Notes under the pieces: model-generated | The model's input: the letters and a program-made list of their open reading frames with translations, nothing else | What the model was told of the DNA's origin: nothing | Databases searched by the model: none | Part shown: piece by piece, positions 33,706-44,274 of the stretch | Position numbering within the stretch: position 1 is the first letter of the stretch | Layout of the letters: every line of letters starts with the position of its first letter | Source of the DNA: Pictodentalium vernedei | Taxonomy: Eukaryota > Mollusca > Scaphopoda > Dentaliida > Dentaliidae | Reading direction: 5' to 3' | Assembly: GCA_031216915.1 (NCBI GenBank) | Contig: CM062297.1 | Span: forward strand, 826,734,786-826,798,785 | Length of the DNA: 64,000 bases | Position numbers and translations under genes: made by a program

Positions 33706-36109
33706 AGGTCCTCACCTCGACTCGTCCCAGGTTGGAGGAAGGATAGCAGAGTTCGCAGACCATTGGACCACCATCACATCCGATCCATGGGTGTTAGATG
33801 TTGTTCGGTCCGGGCTGCGCATATCCTTCCGACGGCACCCCACTCTGACAAGGGTTCCTCTTCCAACCACAGTTCCTTCAGACGTTTTACGTCGGGAACT
33901 TTTGTCCACGGAGATTGCCAGTCTCCTGGCAAAGGGGGCGATCGAGGTCGTCAAGAACGTTCAGTCAGTGGGTTTCTATTCCCGCCTGTTCTTGGTGCCG
34001 AAGAAGGACGGCCGACTCCGACCGGTTATCGATCTGAGCATCCTGAACCAGTCAATCATTGCTCCCAAGTTCAGCATGGAGACTTTCAGGTCGGTCTGCC
34101 AATCAATTCACCAGGGAGATTTCGCAGCCAGCATCGACCTGCGAGACGCTTACTTCCACGTTCCGATGCATCGGGCGTCACGGAAGTATCTCAGGTTCGC
34201 TTTTCTGGGGCAAGTTTACCAGTTCAAGGCCATGCCTTTCGGCCTCAACCTGGCTCCTTGGGCGTTCACCAGACTGATGTCGCATGTGATAGCGTTCCAT
34301 CGCACACAGTCCAGGGTGACTACTTCGGCATATCTGGACGATATCCTCCAGAGGCATTCCAATGCTGCCTTACTGGAATCGGATGTCGCCACTCTGTTGA
34401 GCTTGCTCACGTCGCTAGGATTCAGAGTCAACGAGGAGAAGTCGGACCTGGTCCCTTCTCAGTCGTTTTGTCATCTGGGGATGTCTTTCCAAACCAAATT
34501 CAATTTGGTAGCTGTTCCCCAGGCCAAGGCTGTGATTCTCTCAGCTTTTGCTCTGACTCTGTCCCAGTCCAGGTCCGCGACCGCTCGGAGTTTTCTCCGG
34601 CTGATCGGTCTCTGCGGTTCGATGACGGATCTCATTCCTCTAGGTCGGCTGCGTGTCAGACCTCTCCAACACTTTCTGCTCAGTCGTTGGAGACCGAATG
34701 TAGATTTTCTGGATCAGGTGCTTCCGTTTCCGGACTCTCTGTATCCTCACCTTCTTCCCTGGACAGATGTTCAGTGGATTACGCAGGGTGTTCCGCTGGA
34801 CTTACCCACGTCCGATCGCGTTCTGACGGCAGATGCCAGCGATCTCGGATGGGGTGCGACGTTGGATCCTCTCGGTCTTTCCCTACACGGGATGTGGGAC
34901 CAGGATCAAGCAGCTCTACACATCAACCAGAAGGAGCTTCTTGCTCTTCTTCTGAGTTTCAGGCAGTGGATCCCTCACCTGTCGAATCGCCAGGTCCTTC
35001 TACTATCCGACAATTCGACAGTGGTTGCTTACATTCGGAACCAGGGCGGCACGCACTCGCTTCCGATGTACGAGTTAGCTCGGGATCTTTTACTGCTTGC
35101 TCAGGAGGTTCACGCCGGAGTGGTTGTTCGTCACATTCCCGGTCGTCTGAACATCCTAGCCGACTCCCTGTCCCGACAGGGCAGGGTTATTTCCACCGAG
35201 TGGATGCTTCACAGGGCAGTGTTCCAGTCGCTTTGCGATCTCTGGGGACGTCCCCACATCGATCTCTTTGCGACTCGTTGGAACCATCAGGTGGACACTT
35301 TCGTATCCCCGTGTCCAGATCCTCTGGCTTTTGCCGTGGACGCTCTGTCACTCGATTGGAACGGTCTCGTCGGCTACGCCTTCCCGCCGGTTCCGATTCT
35401 TCCTCAGGTTCTCGCCAAAATTCGAACCTGCAGTTGTCGAATCATTCTGATCGCTCCCCTGTCGCCTCAGCGGGTGTGGATCAATCAGCTCCGCTCGCTG
35501 ATGGCGGCGGGTTCCGGCACGTCTCCCGCTACGTCGCGACCTTCTTTGTCAAGGTCGCCCGAGGAGGTTTCACGTCGACCCGACTTCATTGTGCCTTCAC
35601 GCATATCTTTTGTCAGGTCCTGTCTCCTCCGTAGAGGTTTTTTGAGACGAGCAGTGGAGTGCATTTCTTCTTCAAGGAGGCACTCCACTGGTTTAGCTTA
35701 TGCAGCTAAATGGAAGGTCTTCTGTCGTTGGTGTGCTGATCACTCTGTTGATTATGCCAATCCTTCGATTTCACAGATTGCGGAGTTTCTGGTATATCTG
35801 TTTGATTCTCGGAGTCTCCAACCTGTTACCATCAAGGGTTACAGGTCTATGCTTTCAGAGACTTTTTCTTATGTGGGGAAGCGTCGTATCGGCACTAATC
35901 CTTACCTCTCCAAGCTTGTTCGGCACTTTTCTTTGAAAAGGCCTCGGACTTTGCAGCTTACTCCACGATGGAATCTTTCGTGGGTGCTGCTTTGCTTGGG
36001 GGGGGGGGGGGGGGGGGGCGCCGTTCGAACCTTTATCCCAGGTGGATATGCAATTTCTCACATACAAGACGGCTTTTCTGATGGCATTTGCTTCGGCCAG
36101 ACGGGTTAG
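33665..36109 (+). CDS. DIRS polyprotein: reverse transcriptase, RNase H, methylase-like segment, start of tyrosine recombinase
   Basis: Copies the element's RNA into DNA. It overlaps Gag by about 40 bases in another frame, with no clear ATG, so it may be made by frameshift. RT motifs: FLVPKKDGRLRPVIDLS (~33990), ASIDLRDAYFHVPM (~34130), MPFGLNLAPWAF (~34230) and AYLDDIL with the catalytic Asp pair (~34330). RNase H: LTADASDLGWGATL (~34820), INQKELLALL (~34925), LLSDNSTVVAYIRN (~35010). DLFATRWNHQV and YAFPPVPILP (35260-35400) fall where DIRS1 has its Dam-like methylase domain. From ~35690 AYAAKWKVFCRWCADH begins the recombinase N-terminal core. A 21-G run at 35998-36018 throws it out of frame, and it ends spuriously at 36109. 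Confidence 0.9.
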   Translation: MVSPLAGLVGARNEGPHLDSSQVGGRIAEFADHWTTITSDPWVLDVVRSGLRISFRRHPTLTRVPLPTTVPSDVLRRELLSTEIASLLAKGAIEVVKNVQSVGFYSRLFLVPKKDGRLRPVIDLSILNQSIIAPKFSMETFRSVCQSIHQGDFAASIDLRDAYFHVPMHRASRKYLRFAFLGQVYQFKAMPFGLNLAPWAFTRLMSHVIAFHRTQSRVTTSAYLDDILQRHSNAALLESDVATLLSLLTSLGFRVNEEKSDLVPSQSFCHLGMSFQTKFNLVAVPQAKAVILSAFALTLSQSRSATARSFLRLIGLCGSMTDLIPLGRLRVRPLQHFLLSRWRPNVDFLDQVLPFPDSLYPHLLPWTDVQWITQGVPLDLPTSDRVLTADASDLGWGATLDPLGLSLHGMWDQDQAALHINQKELLALLLSFRQWIPHLSNRQVLLLSDNSTVVAYIRNQGGTHSLPMYELARDLLLLAQEVHAGVVVRHIPGRLNILADSLSRQGRVISTEWMLHRAVFQSLCDLWGRPHIDLFATRWNHQVDTFVSPCPDPLAFAVDALSLDWNGLVGYAFPPVPILPQVLAKIRTCSCRIILIAPLSPQRVWINQLRSLMAAGSGTSPATSRPSLSRSPEEVSRRPDFIVPSRISFVRSCLLRRGFLRRAVECISSSRRHSTGLAYAAKWKVFCRWCADHSVDYANPSISQIAEFLVYLFDSRSLQPVTIKGYRSMLSETFSYVGKRRIGTNPYLSKLVRHFSLKRPRTLQLTPRWNLSWVLLCLGGGGGGGAVRTFIPGGYAISHIQDGFSDGICFGQTG
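35998..36018 (+). repeat. G21 run interrupting the DIRS recombinase frame
   Basis: Upstream (NLSWVLLCL) and downstream (PFEPLSQVDMQFLTYKT) recombinase sequence lie in different frames across this run. The run length is off by one base modulo three. An expanded or miscounted homopolymer is the simplest cause. Confidence 0.85.
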
Positions 36110-36674
36110 TGAGCTTCACGCCCTCTCGGTTGACCCAGCCTTTTTTAGGAGTTCTCCCAACAGTGTTACTTTTACCACTGATTGCTCCTTTTTGGCTAAG
36201 AATCAGTTACCAGATACTACTCCTCCTCCTATCTGTATCAGGGCTCTTCCCTCTGTTGAGGGTACTCGCCCTTTGCTCTGTCCGGTCCGTGCTATTCGCA
36301 TTTATCTTGATCGGACACGCTTCATACGGAAGGGCAGAAAACGGTTTTTTCTGTCTCTCATTTCGGGTCGACAGAAGATCTCTCCTCAATCCATTTCTCG
36401 ATGGATTTGTCTTGCTATTCGTACGGCTTATAGTCGTTTAGCAGCTGGCGATTGTATTACCAATCGTATTTCTGCCCACGAGGTGCGGGCACTGTCTACC
36501 TCTTGGGCTTATTCTAACTCCGTCAAGTTGTCGGATGTTATGCAGGCAGCCTACTGGAGAAATGCTTCTACTTTCTCCACCTTTTATTTACGCCAGTTGC
36601 AGGAGCAGTCGGAGGACCTTTTTGCCTTGGGTCCTCTTTCTTCTGCTCAGGCTGTTGTCTGCCAGAGCCATTAG
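36020..36674 (+). CDS. DIRS tyrosine recombinase, catalytic part
   Basis: Integrates the circular DNA copy. The catalytic signature is complete: the first Arg in ASARRVSELHAL (~36093), HEVRALSTSWA giving His-x-x-Arg (~36477), and the nucleophile Tyr in TFSTFYLRQ (36585-36587). It stops at TAG 36674. Together with residues encoded from ~35690 in the preceding frame it makes a standard DIRS recombinase domain fused behind RNase H. It is separated from that part only by the G run, so it is annotated as the downstream piece of one gene. Confidence 0.9.
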
Positions 36675-36891
36675 GCTTCTTGAAGGTCAGTTTCAGCCTT
36701 GTGCTGTTACTGCCCTTTTTTCTGTCTGTGTGTCACACAGGCTCATATGTCTCTTTTCATTGTCCTTTACCAATGATTGCGACATTATGGTTGATAAGCC
36801 TCGGGACCTCTTCCTTCTGCTTCACGGTTCCAGTGCACTTGGGTTATGTGGGGGTTGGTTATGCGATTCCCTCCAGCCTTTTGTCTATTCA

Positions 36892-36981
36892 GCCTGTAGT
36901 AAACAATTGTGAGTAGGTTGATAAGAAATCTAAATTTTATAGTAAATTTCCTTTCTTATTATACCTACCACAATTGTTTAC
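36892..36981. repeat. DIRS internal complementary region
   Basis: GCCTGTAGTAAACAATTGTG to GTTGATAAGAAAT is the complement of the left end (30797 onward). CTAAATTTTATAGTAAATTT to ACAATTGTTTAC is the complement of the right end (to 37347). The meeting point at 36926-36929 records the circle junction. Confidence 0.92.
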
Positions 36982-37060
36982 ATGGAGGCCCTCCCGTCTT
37001 CTTTACGGGTAAAGAATCTTTCCTCCCCGCTGATCACATAACTCTAACGTTTACGGATTC

Positions 37061-37305
37061 AAAAAGAATGAGTCTTTAGAGACGGTATATGCGCACTGGC
37101 AACGGAACTCGTGGAGTTGTACTTGGGAGAGAGCGTCCCGTACTGGGTCTGCGCCAGTTGCACTCGACCCAGTTTTGGCTTATTTTTATTGGTGCTTTTG
37201 CACCACTTTTCTTTCCCAACTTGCTTGGGAAAGACAAAAATAGAGAGTATTTTATCCGAGTTAGGGACTTCCACTGTAGTGCAAGCCTGTAGTAAACAAT
37301 TGTGG
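37061..37305 (-). repeat. DIRS right inverted terminal repeat
   Basis: Inverse of 30811-31059. I noticed only two substitutions over about 245 bases, which implies a recent insertion or terminal repeats kept alike by the replication cycle. Confidence 0.9.
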
Positions 37306-38372
37306 TAGGTATAATAAGAAAGGAAATTTACTATAAAATTTAGATTTTCTTTAAAAACTCTTCTTCTTCAGATCCAGCAGTCGGAATATTTTGATATTTG
37401 GTATGCAGCATCCTTAGGGGGGTGAGATTCAAGTTTATTGAAGCCAAGTCCCTGGCTTCATATTTGGGCCCCCTGTGGGAGCCCGAATTATAACTTGGTT
37501 CAATATGAGGAATTTTTCTTTTAAAATCTTCTTCAGATTCAGTGGTTGGAATGTTTTAATATTTGGCATGCAGCATCTTCAGGGGGTGAGATTCAAGTTT
37601 GTTCAGGCCAAGTCCCTGGATTGATATTTGGGCTCCCCGTGGGAGCCTGAATTATAACTTACTTCAATATGAGGAATATTCTTCAAAAATCTTCTTCACA
37701 TTCACCAGTCAGAAGAATCTTTTGATATTTGGAAAACGGCATCCCACTGGAGGAGGAATATTCTTCAAAAATCTTCTTTTTCACATCCACCAGTCAGAAG
37801 AATCTTTTGATATTTGGAAAATGGCATCCCACTGGAGGTGAGATTCAAGTTGGTTCAAGCCAAGTCCCTGGGTTCATATTTGGGCTTCCTATGGGAGCCC
37901 GAATTATAACTTAGTTCAGTATGAAGAATATTCTTAAAAAAAATTTTTTTTTTAGATCCACTGGTCTGAATCTTTGGATATTTGGTATAAGCTTTTCTAA
38001 GGAGGGGCAGATGCAACTTGTTGAAATCAATTCCCTGGGTTTTATATTCAGGCTACCATGTCAGATGAGTTCCGTCAGGCCCCCTGGGGCCTCTTGTTTA
38101 TGTTTTTTCCCCACAAATTTTTCCTTGGCCTTTTACCCCTTTTCTTTTGACTACCGACAGAGGGTGTTGCATCTTCAGAGCATGCAGCTTCTGCATGTTC
38201 TGAAGTTTCAACAACATCTTCTTTGTGCATGTCCAATTCTTTCTCCGAGGGTTCGGGTACATCAGGTAAATCCTCAACTCTGCATTGAATTGTATCATTT
38301 GACATATCACTATCAGATAAATCTATAGACTTGGTACCAAAATAGTTAGACCCAATGAAGTAACGCTTTAAT

Positions 38373-38374
<2 letters not shown>

Positions 38375-38404
<30 letters not shown>
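38375..38404 (+). repeat. G30 homopolymer
   Basis: Thirty consecutive G at the edge of the tandem duplication, within the minus-strand remnant. Confidence 0.9.
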
Positions 38405-38405
<1 letters not shown>

Positions 38406-38620
38406 GCCCAATCGGGGCGCAAACGGAATTATCTGTGTCATATTCTGAATTAGGTCCTCTCTTTGTTAAATAAGAATGTACTGCCCCAGAACTGATATTT
38501 TCAGAAATAGTGCCAATCGGGGTCACAAACGGAATTATCTGTGTCATATTCTGAATTAGGTCCTCCCTTTGTTAAATAACAATGTACTGCCCCAGAACTG
38601 ATATTTTCAGAAATAGTGCT
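38406..38620. repeat. ~107-bp tandem duplication within the coding remnant
   Basis: CCAATCGGGG...AACGGAATTATCTG through ATATTTTCAGAAATAGT occurs twice (about 38408-38513 and 38516-38621) with a handful of differences and one indel. The length is not a multiple of three, so it disrupts the frame. Confidence 0.85.
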
Positions 38621-39227
38621 TTCTTGAATTATGTAAGTACACGGTTATTTGTCTCCCGTGGAGTTTTCAGTACGCGAATTTGATGAATTCTCAACTAAAC
38701 TCGGGCGTTCGTGGCTCTTATTTGAATCAACACCAACACTGAAATGTCTCCACAGTGGTCTTTACTTGATGGCGCGGCACTTTTAAGTTCTTAGTACTGT
38801 TAGTAAAAGCTTTAACTGTATTATTTGAATTAACAACTGAAGGAACTTTAAGTGCTGAGCCCTTAAAACTGGAGTTCGCTTTACTGGCTGAGACACCAAG
38901 GGCTAATTGAACCATGAGTTTTCCCCTAGAGGATGTATTAGCATCCATTTTTGCAATGGGGGTGGAATTTAAATTCAATCAAATCGTAGCTTTCAAAATT
39001 GGCACATTTCCACAAGGAGGTACTTGTTGGGTAATTCTTTTGTTTTTAGCACCCCACAAGGTTTGAAAATCTCACCCCACAAGTGTGAGGTGCACCTCAG
39101 AAATGGCTACTGTACTTACCCTAACTCCACTTCTATTGACCCTACGAAAACGGGAATGGACATGCACCTCTAGATTACATCTTGTGCTCCCGGAAATTCC
39201 AACAGACGGACGGATATACCAATTTTT

Positions 39228-39998
39228 ATACGCCCGTTTTGAAAAAATGGGTCGTATTATACGGGTCATATTATGGTATACCGCTGTCTGTCTGTCCATC
39301 CGTCTGGTCACACGTCGTACAATAGCTCGAGAACGCTTTGAGAGATTTTCGTGATTTTTAGGTAGGTGGTGTATATCGATGGAGGGAAGCTCCCTTTCGT
39401 TTAGTGTCGCCGTTCGATTAGTCATTCCAGAGTTATGGGACTTTATTACTTAGAAAATTGTTGATTTTTTACACGTTGTACGATAACTCGAGAACGCTTT
39501 GAGAGATTTTCGTGATTTTTTGGTAGGTGGTGTATATCAATGGAGGGAAGCTCCCTTTCGTGTAGTGTCGCCGTTCGATTAGTCATCCCAGAGTTATGGG
39601 ACTTTATTACTTAGAAAATTGTTGATTTTTTACACATCGTACGATAACTCGAGAACGCTTCGAGAGATTTTCACGATTTCTTGGTAGGTGATTTATGTTG
39701 ATGGAAGGAAGCTCCCTTTCGGTTGGTGTCGCCGTTCGATTAGTCATTCCAGAGTTATGGGACTTTATTACTTAGAAATTCGTTGATTTTTTCTTGAAGT
39801 TATGATCTCTATTGACATAAGATTTCCACATGAAATTCAAATAATTTTATTTCCAAATTATTGAACACAGTATGTTGTTGGTTATGATTATTGTACAAGA
39901 ATATAAAAAAAAATCGGACAAGTACACATGTATACTCTTATTGTGTGCTTCCCTCTTGTAATTAATAATGGGCGTATCATGCCCTCATGGCACAGCTG
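39228..39998 (+). mobile_element. Helentron-like element, family D (copy D1)
   Basis: The 5' end ATACGCCCG (39228) pairs with GGGTCGTAT downstream and is followed by CTGTCTGTCTGTCCATCCGT. An array of three ~162-base units ends before a ~190-base tail with GGGCGTAT (39970-39977), the inverse of the 5' end. A hairpin TGCCCTCATGGCA (39980-39992) and CAGCTG come next, then a T tract. The layout is the same as families A, B and C with unrelated sequence. Confidence 0.65.
39308..39790 (+). repeat. ~162-bp tandem array, three units
   Basis: Units begin GT(C/T)GTACAATAGCTCGAGAAC at about 39314, 39474 and 39638 and share GGGAAGCTCCCTTTCG and GTCGCCGTTCGATTAGTCAT. Confidence 0.9.
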
Positions 39999-41394
39999 TT
40001 TTTGGTAATTGGGAGGCACAAGAATTATGAGTTTGAACCTCATTAGTCTGGACTAAAATTTTAAAAAGTTCTAAAGTCTAGGAACTATGGGTTTAATTTT
40101 TCATTTCTTTTTTAATCACTTAAATGTCATATGGTGAACATAACTCTTTGTATGCATACATACAGAATAATTATATATGAAACTACATGTGTTCAAATGT
40201 GCCACTGCTCTAAAATATTAGCATATTACAACTACAAATAATTTAATTGTTTCTTTGTTGAAATTACACACTAGTATCACAAAATGTGCATCTTCGTGCA
40301 CCCCAACTCACATATACATATAGACTTTAACTTTATTCACAACCTTTTAATATCGACCATTAGATTGCAGCATAGCTCATAATACTTGGACATACAAACC
40401 ATTGTGGGTGGGGGGTGTCATGTCAACTCATAATTCATAGATAGCATTTCTCACAACACTTTGGACATCCATGTTTTATAACAGAACCATGCTTGTTAAA
40501 TGTCCATTCACTGGCAATATGCATAATAAAACTAGGATACAAATACTTTAAAACCATGGACTAATAATGTCAGATATACCAACATTTAAGAACAAGAATT
40601 ATGAGCTTATTTCTGTCCAAAATTTGAGTTTCACAAGGAGTTAATTTTAAATAAACAATTCAGTGACTTGCATTCAAGGAGACAAGATGCCAGATCAGTA
40701 TTTTTATGGCTTACCAAGTGAGAAGAAAAATTATATTAACACTAGTTTAACAAAAATGTCAAAATATCTTTGAAGTTGGAATATCTTAAAATGTTGGCTT
40801 ATGATGCCAAATTTTGTTGGGTTCCTGTGGATTTAATTTTTGGGGATCTACCTTCCTTAAATGTAAACAAAATTGTATACACCCCATGTGATATGTTAAA
40901 ATGTTTTATCAAATATTAGGCGTCATTTCATGTCCAGTTTTATAGAATGGCAAACCTAGCCTACAAAGACAAGCCTGGCCAAACACAGAAGGATCCCTAC
41001 ATGGAGTTATGAGAAATGCAGAACTAACCCATAGTAGTACTGGTATATAAACCCTATTCGACACCCCCAGGTTTCTCTTGATCTGATTCAACTGCTCCAT
41101 CCAAATAGCATTGTGCTAGGAAATAGCAGCTGGTTGCAAGGTTCAATGGGAATACACAAGCTAGAATAGTTGCTGTAGTGGGGTGGGTCGAGTAGTCATT
41201 CTGTCCTAGGGAGTCGATCGTTTAGGTCAAGATTCCAAGTAGGGGCACAGCCGCCATCCCTTGATGTGGAGTGAAAAAAGTCTAGCCAGTTATCAGAATC
41301 AAGATGGAAATACATGGCAATGAAGCCTTAAGGCCACTCATGTTCGGAACACTATTATAAATATTCATAAATAACGGTTGGATGAGATTACCTA
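39999..41394. other. No gene seen
   Basis: AT-rich, no recognisable coding, RNA or repeat structure. A minus-strand 63-codon frame at 40909-41100 has no motif. Confidence 0.5.
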
Positions 41395-41669
41395 TTAACC
41401 CCTTTACACAGCACAGATATTTAAGAAAATAATCAAAATTTCATATTTTGAAGAAAATTTTATCTGTTTTTCAATAAAATTACACCAGTATGGATGTCAT
41501 TGTAACTGGCTCGTAGAATCGGTTACAGTGAATGACATCTATATTGGTGTGGTTGTATTGAAAATGTTTAAGGATATTTTGGGCCGTTTCAGCTTTATTG
41601 TGGCTGTTTCAGTGTTACTTGGGCTACTTTGCTGGTCATTTTTGGCCTATACATTGGGTAAAGGGTTAA
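41395..41669. mobile_element. TTAA-flanked palindromic MITE (M5)
   Basis: TTAACCCCTTTACACAGCAC at the left and GGGTAAAGGGTTAA at the right, with TTAA at both ends. Central arms around CACCAGTATGGATGTCATTG and GAATGACATCTATATTGGTG form a long hairpin centred near 41512. Confidence 0.75.
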
Positions 41670-43323
41670 AAGACAATGTATCTTAAACTCGGGGGTCATC
41701 TACTGAAAACACATTCTTGAAAGAAAACTGCAGACCTTCATTTAAAAAAAATCCTGGCACGCTATACACCGCACGCCCAAGATGACTCCAAGGCGCTCGG
41801 TTTCTCTGGTTGCACGCCGATTTTCGAAAATGCCTCTTGGGGCACAAAAATGAAAAAGGAGATGCAATTATGAAATATAAGCACTGAAATAAAGTGCAAA
41901 TTAGTTTAAATTTAATGATACAAAAATTACATTTTCTTACCAATAAATTTCTAACTCTTAAGCATAATAATGTACAGTGGAATATTTAGCGAGGTACATG
42001 CATGTAAATGCTGTTCAAAATCCTGACAACACAAGTGAAAATCAACTCACCGTCTGAACACTGAAGTTTTCATTTGGGTCATTTTGGGGATCTAGAAACT
42101 GTTGCTTGATGAAAATTGCCAGGAATATAGCACACGGTGTTTATTCCAGCCAATCGGATCATCTAAAAATTTGGATTTACCGGGAATTCCTCATTGACGT
42201 AATCAACTTAGTGACAGTCACTGTCACGTGATGCTAACACTTCAAAGTGTGTACATTCATTCAGAAATTTATGGTCAATAAATTCCACATCACCATTAAA
42301 TTTATCGGGTTTAAAAATTAAAATGGCAAAAATTAACTTGGATTATCAACAATTTGCTCACAATAGCTTGATCCAGAGCAGAGTTTAGGTATGACAATGT
42401 CCATTTCATGAAATAATATGTGAGGATAAAGTCAAAATTACTGCCTATTTTCGTGATGAATACGAAGGATAATAGGTACCGAGAAACGTTACATGTCTCT
42501 TGCAGTTCAATATTATCATTCAGTGGCATGGTATATACAGTTAAAAAAATAGTCAACTATGAAAAATGATAGACTATAGCACCTTACACCAGTTATTCGA
42601 TTAATCAAATAGGCGACGGAACAGTCAAGTGTTTACAGACACAGCTTCTGAAACTCTGACATTGTTGACATAAACTAAAAAAGTTAACTGCTTTAATTGT
42701 AATTGCGTGAGTGATGGCGCGTGAGAGCGATCATGCGCCATTAAAATGAAGGGCTGAAACTGGAAACACATTCTTGAAAGAAAGGTCCAATCCAACTTTG
42801 GGGCACTACAGAAAGTTTTCCTCCAGACGTTTCATAGCCACACCTAATAAGCATGGCAAATGTTGACAAGTTTTTGCCATCAAAGGCGTGATTTGACGTG
42901 TTTATCCAGCAACTGGAAATGTCATGTGATGGGTATATATATAATTAGTTATAATCATGATATTTATCATGATAATTCATTAGTTCACATGGCACATACA
43001 ATATTTTTCCTACGGTTGAACGCTATATGAAGGCTTTATTTTTTCTTGGGTGTTTGTTACTGAATCAAGCCACAGTTGCTAGAGCAGCCATGACTTGATT
43101 CAGTAACAAGACCGAGAAAGAGTGAGATATTTTACTTGCTTGTGAAGAGGGAAGTGAAGATTTGGGCAAAGCAGAGATGTCATCTTTCTTGAGTCTTCTC
43201 TCAAGTTTATGAGCGAGCTTTCATTTTTGGTGCCCACAATTTACAGAATAGGAGGCCAGTGAAATATGCAAAATTAAAGTCACCAGGAGTCTGTCATGGA
43301 AAGACGAAGTAGGAGTTAAGAGT
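41670..43323. other. No gene; short hairpins
   Basis: No coding sequence recognised. GTGACAGTCACTGTCAC at ~42210 and a 14-base perfect stem GTTACTGAATCAAG (43056-43069) with CTTGATTCAGTAAC (43094-43107) are the only clear structures. Confidence 0.5.
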
Positions 43324-43574
43324 TTAACTCTTTACCCAACGTAACGGCCAAAACCGGCCAGCGCTATTCTCAAAAATCGCCAATTAATTTTCAGTATTTT
43401 TTCATTTTTTGTCTCAAAAACATAGGTTATGACCCCTTGTTGGAATGATCTCGTTGAGCTCGTTCCAACGAGGGGTCATAACCTATGTTTTTGAGACAAA
43501 AAATAAAAAAAAATAGTTACTCACGAAATTTTTTTGCAAGTGTCGTCTGCTTTTCATGTTAGGTAAAGGGTTAA
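43324..43574. mobile_element. TTAA-flanked palindromic MITE (M2)
   Basis: Close copy of M1: TTAACTCTTTACCCAACGTA to GTAAAGGGTTAA with TTAA at both ends. The same hairpin arms (CATAGGTTATGACCCC) surround a longer GAGCTC-containing loop. Confidence 0.8.
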
Positions 43575-43904
43575 CTGCTACAAAACACTCAAGGAATCAT
43601 GTGCAATTACAAGCATGGAATGGACTGCTCACAAAAACTGTTTTAAGATACAACACAACCACCAACAAACTTTCACTTTTGGGACAACTGCACAGAACTG
43701 AGCGCTCCAAGTGAAATTTTGCCGGCGATTCTTTCATGTCTTAGAATTGGTTCATATATGTTTCGACAATGCATTCTGCACATGCAGCTGTAACATTCCA
43801 TTGCCACTGCATTGCGAGAGGTAGGAAACTTACGGGTGAAGCCAAACCTAGCCCATGGTAGACAAGAACTTTCAATCTTTTGGGGGTTCTACTGGGATTT
43901 TACC

Positions 43905-44065
43905 CTTTCACATATTGGCTTTTGAATGGTTGAATCCATATGTATTATGTTTGAAAGGAAAGTTTATTATGAAAGTGAAGGGGTGAGCAGTATTAAATTT
44001 CAAATCCCCTGCCTAAATTGAAATTTAATATTGCTCACTCCTTCACTTGAATAAATTATGTTCAT
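43905..44065. repeat. Hairpin with 29-base arms
   Basis: GTGAAGGGGTGAGCAGTATT... is mirrored by ...AATATTGCTCACTCCTTCAC around a short loop near 44012. Similar arms occur in the MITE at 55482. Ends are not clear. Confidence 0.6.
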
Positions 44066-44274
44066 TGATTAATGATACATCATGGAAAATTAGGGATAAT
44101 GACTATATATAATCAGCATCATTGTTTCAAAAGTTGGTTGTAAGAACAAGAACAGCGAGGTTATACTGCTATTTTTATTTTTATAAAGCCAAATAAAAAA
44201 ATACGTATGTGCAGTGACACATTACTAGTGCAGTAGACTCCAATTAAATGGGATACTGGTCAAAATACTAACAC

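Larger units (their letters stand above)
30797..37347 (+). mobile_element. DIRS1-like tyrosine-recombinase retrotransposon, nearly complete
   Basis: About 6.5 kb with inverted terminal repeats (about 30811-31059 and 37061-37305, two differences noticed) and Gag and RT-RNase H-recombinase frames. An internal complementary region at 36892-36981 is the complement of the left end followed by the complement of the right end. This is the diagnostic layout of DIRS1, which replicates through a circular DNA and integrates with a tyrosine recombinase instead of an integrase. ATTT is present at both junctions (30797-30800, 37344-37347), in the circle junction (inverted AAAT, 36926-36929) and in the target monomer. 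No target duplication beyond this is seen. It is more GC-rich than its host. Confidence 0.93.
30173..38097 (+). mobile_element. Family A element split by a DIRS1-like insertion (copy A4)
   Basis: The 5' end AGCTCACCTGACTTTCAGTC (30173) forms a hairpin with AGTCAGGAGAGCT and is followed by CCGTCTGTCGTCCGT. The 3' end has hairpin AGGCCCCCTGGGGCCT (38077-38092) and CTTGT. The ~170-base type-2 array is interrupted after TGAGGAATTT at 30800 and resumes with ATTTTCTTTAAAA at 37344. Removing the insert restores a normal monomer. Its 3' end abuts a minus-strand coding remnant. Confidence 0.75.
38098..38978 (-). pseudogene. Degraded coding remnant beside A4, unidentified
   Basis: The minus-strand reading from 38978 (MDANTSSRGKLMVQLALGVS, KVPSVVNSNNTVKAFTNS) shifts near 38740 to SVGVDSNKSHERPSLVENSS and ISENISSGAVHCYLTKGG. 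It then meets a ~107-base tandem duplication and a G30 run on the plus strand (38375-38404). It continues YFIGSNYFGTKSIDLSDSD and an acidic-then-basic tail, KKRGKRPRKNLWGKN, ending exactly where A4 begins. It looks like a low-complexity nuclear-protein exon cut by A4. No domain was recognised. Confidence 0.4.
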
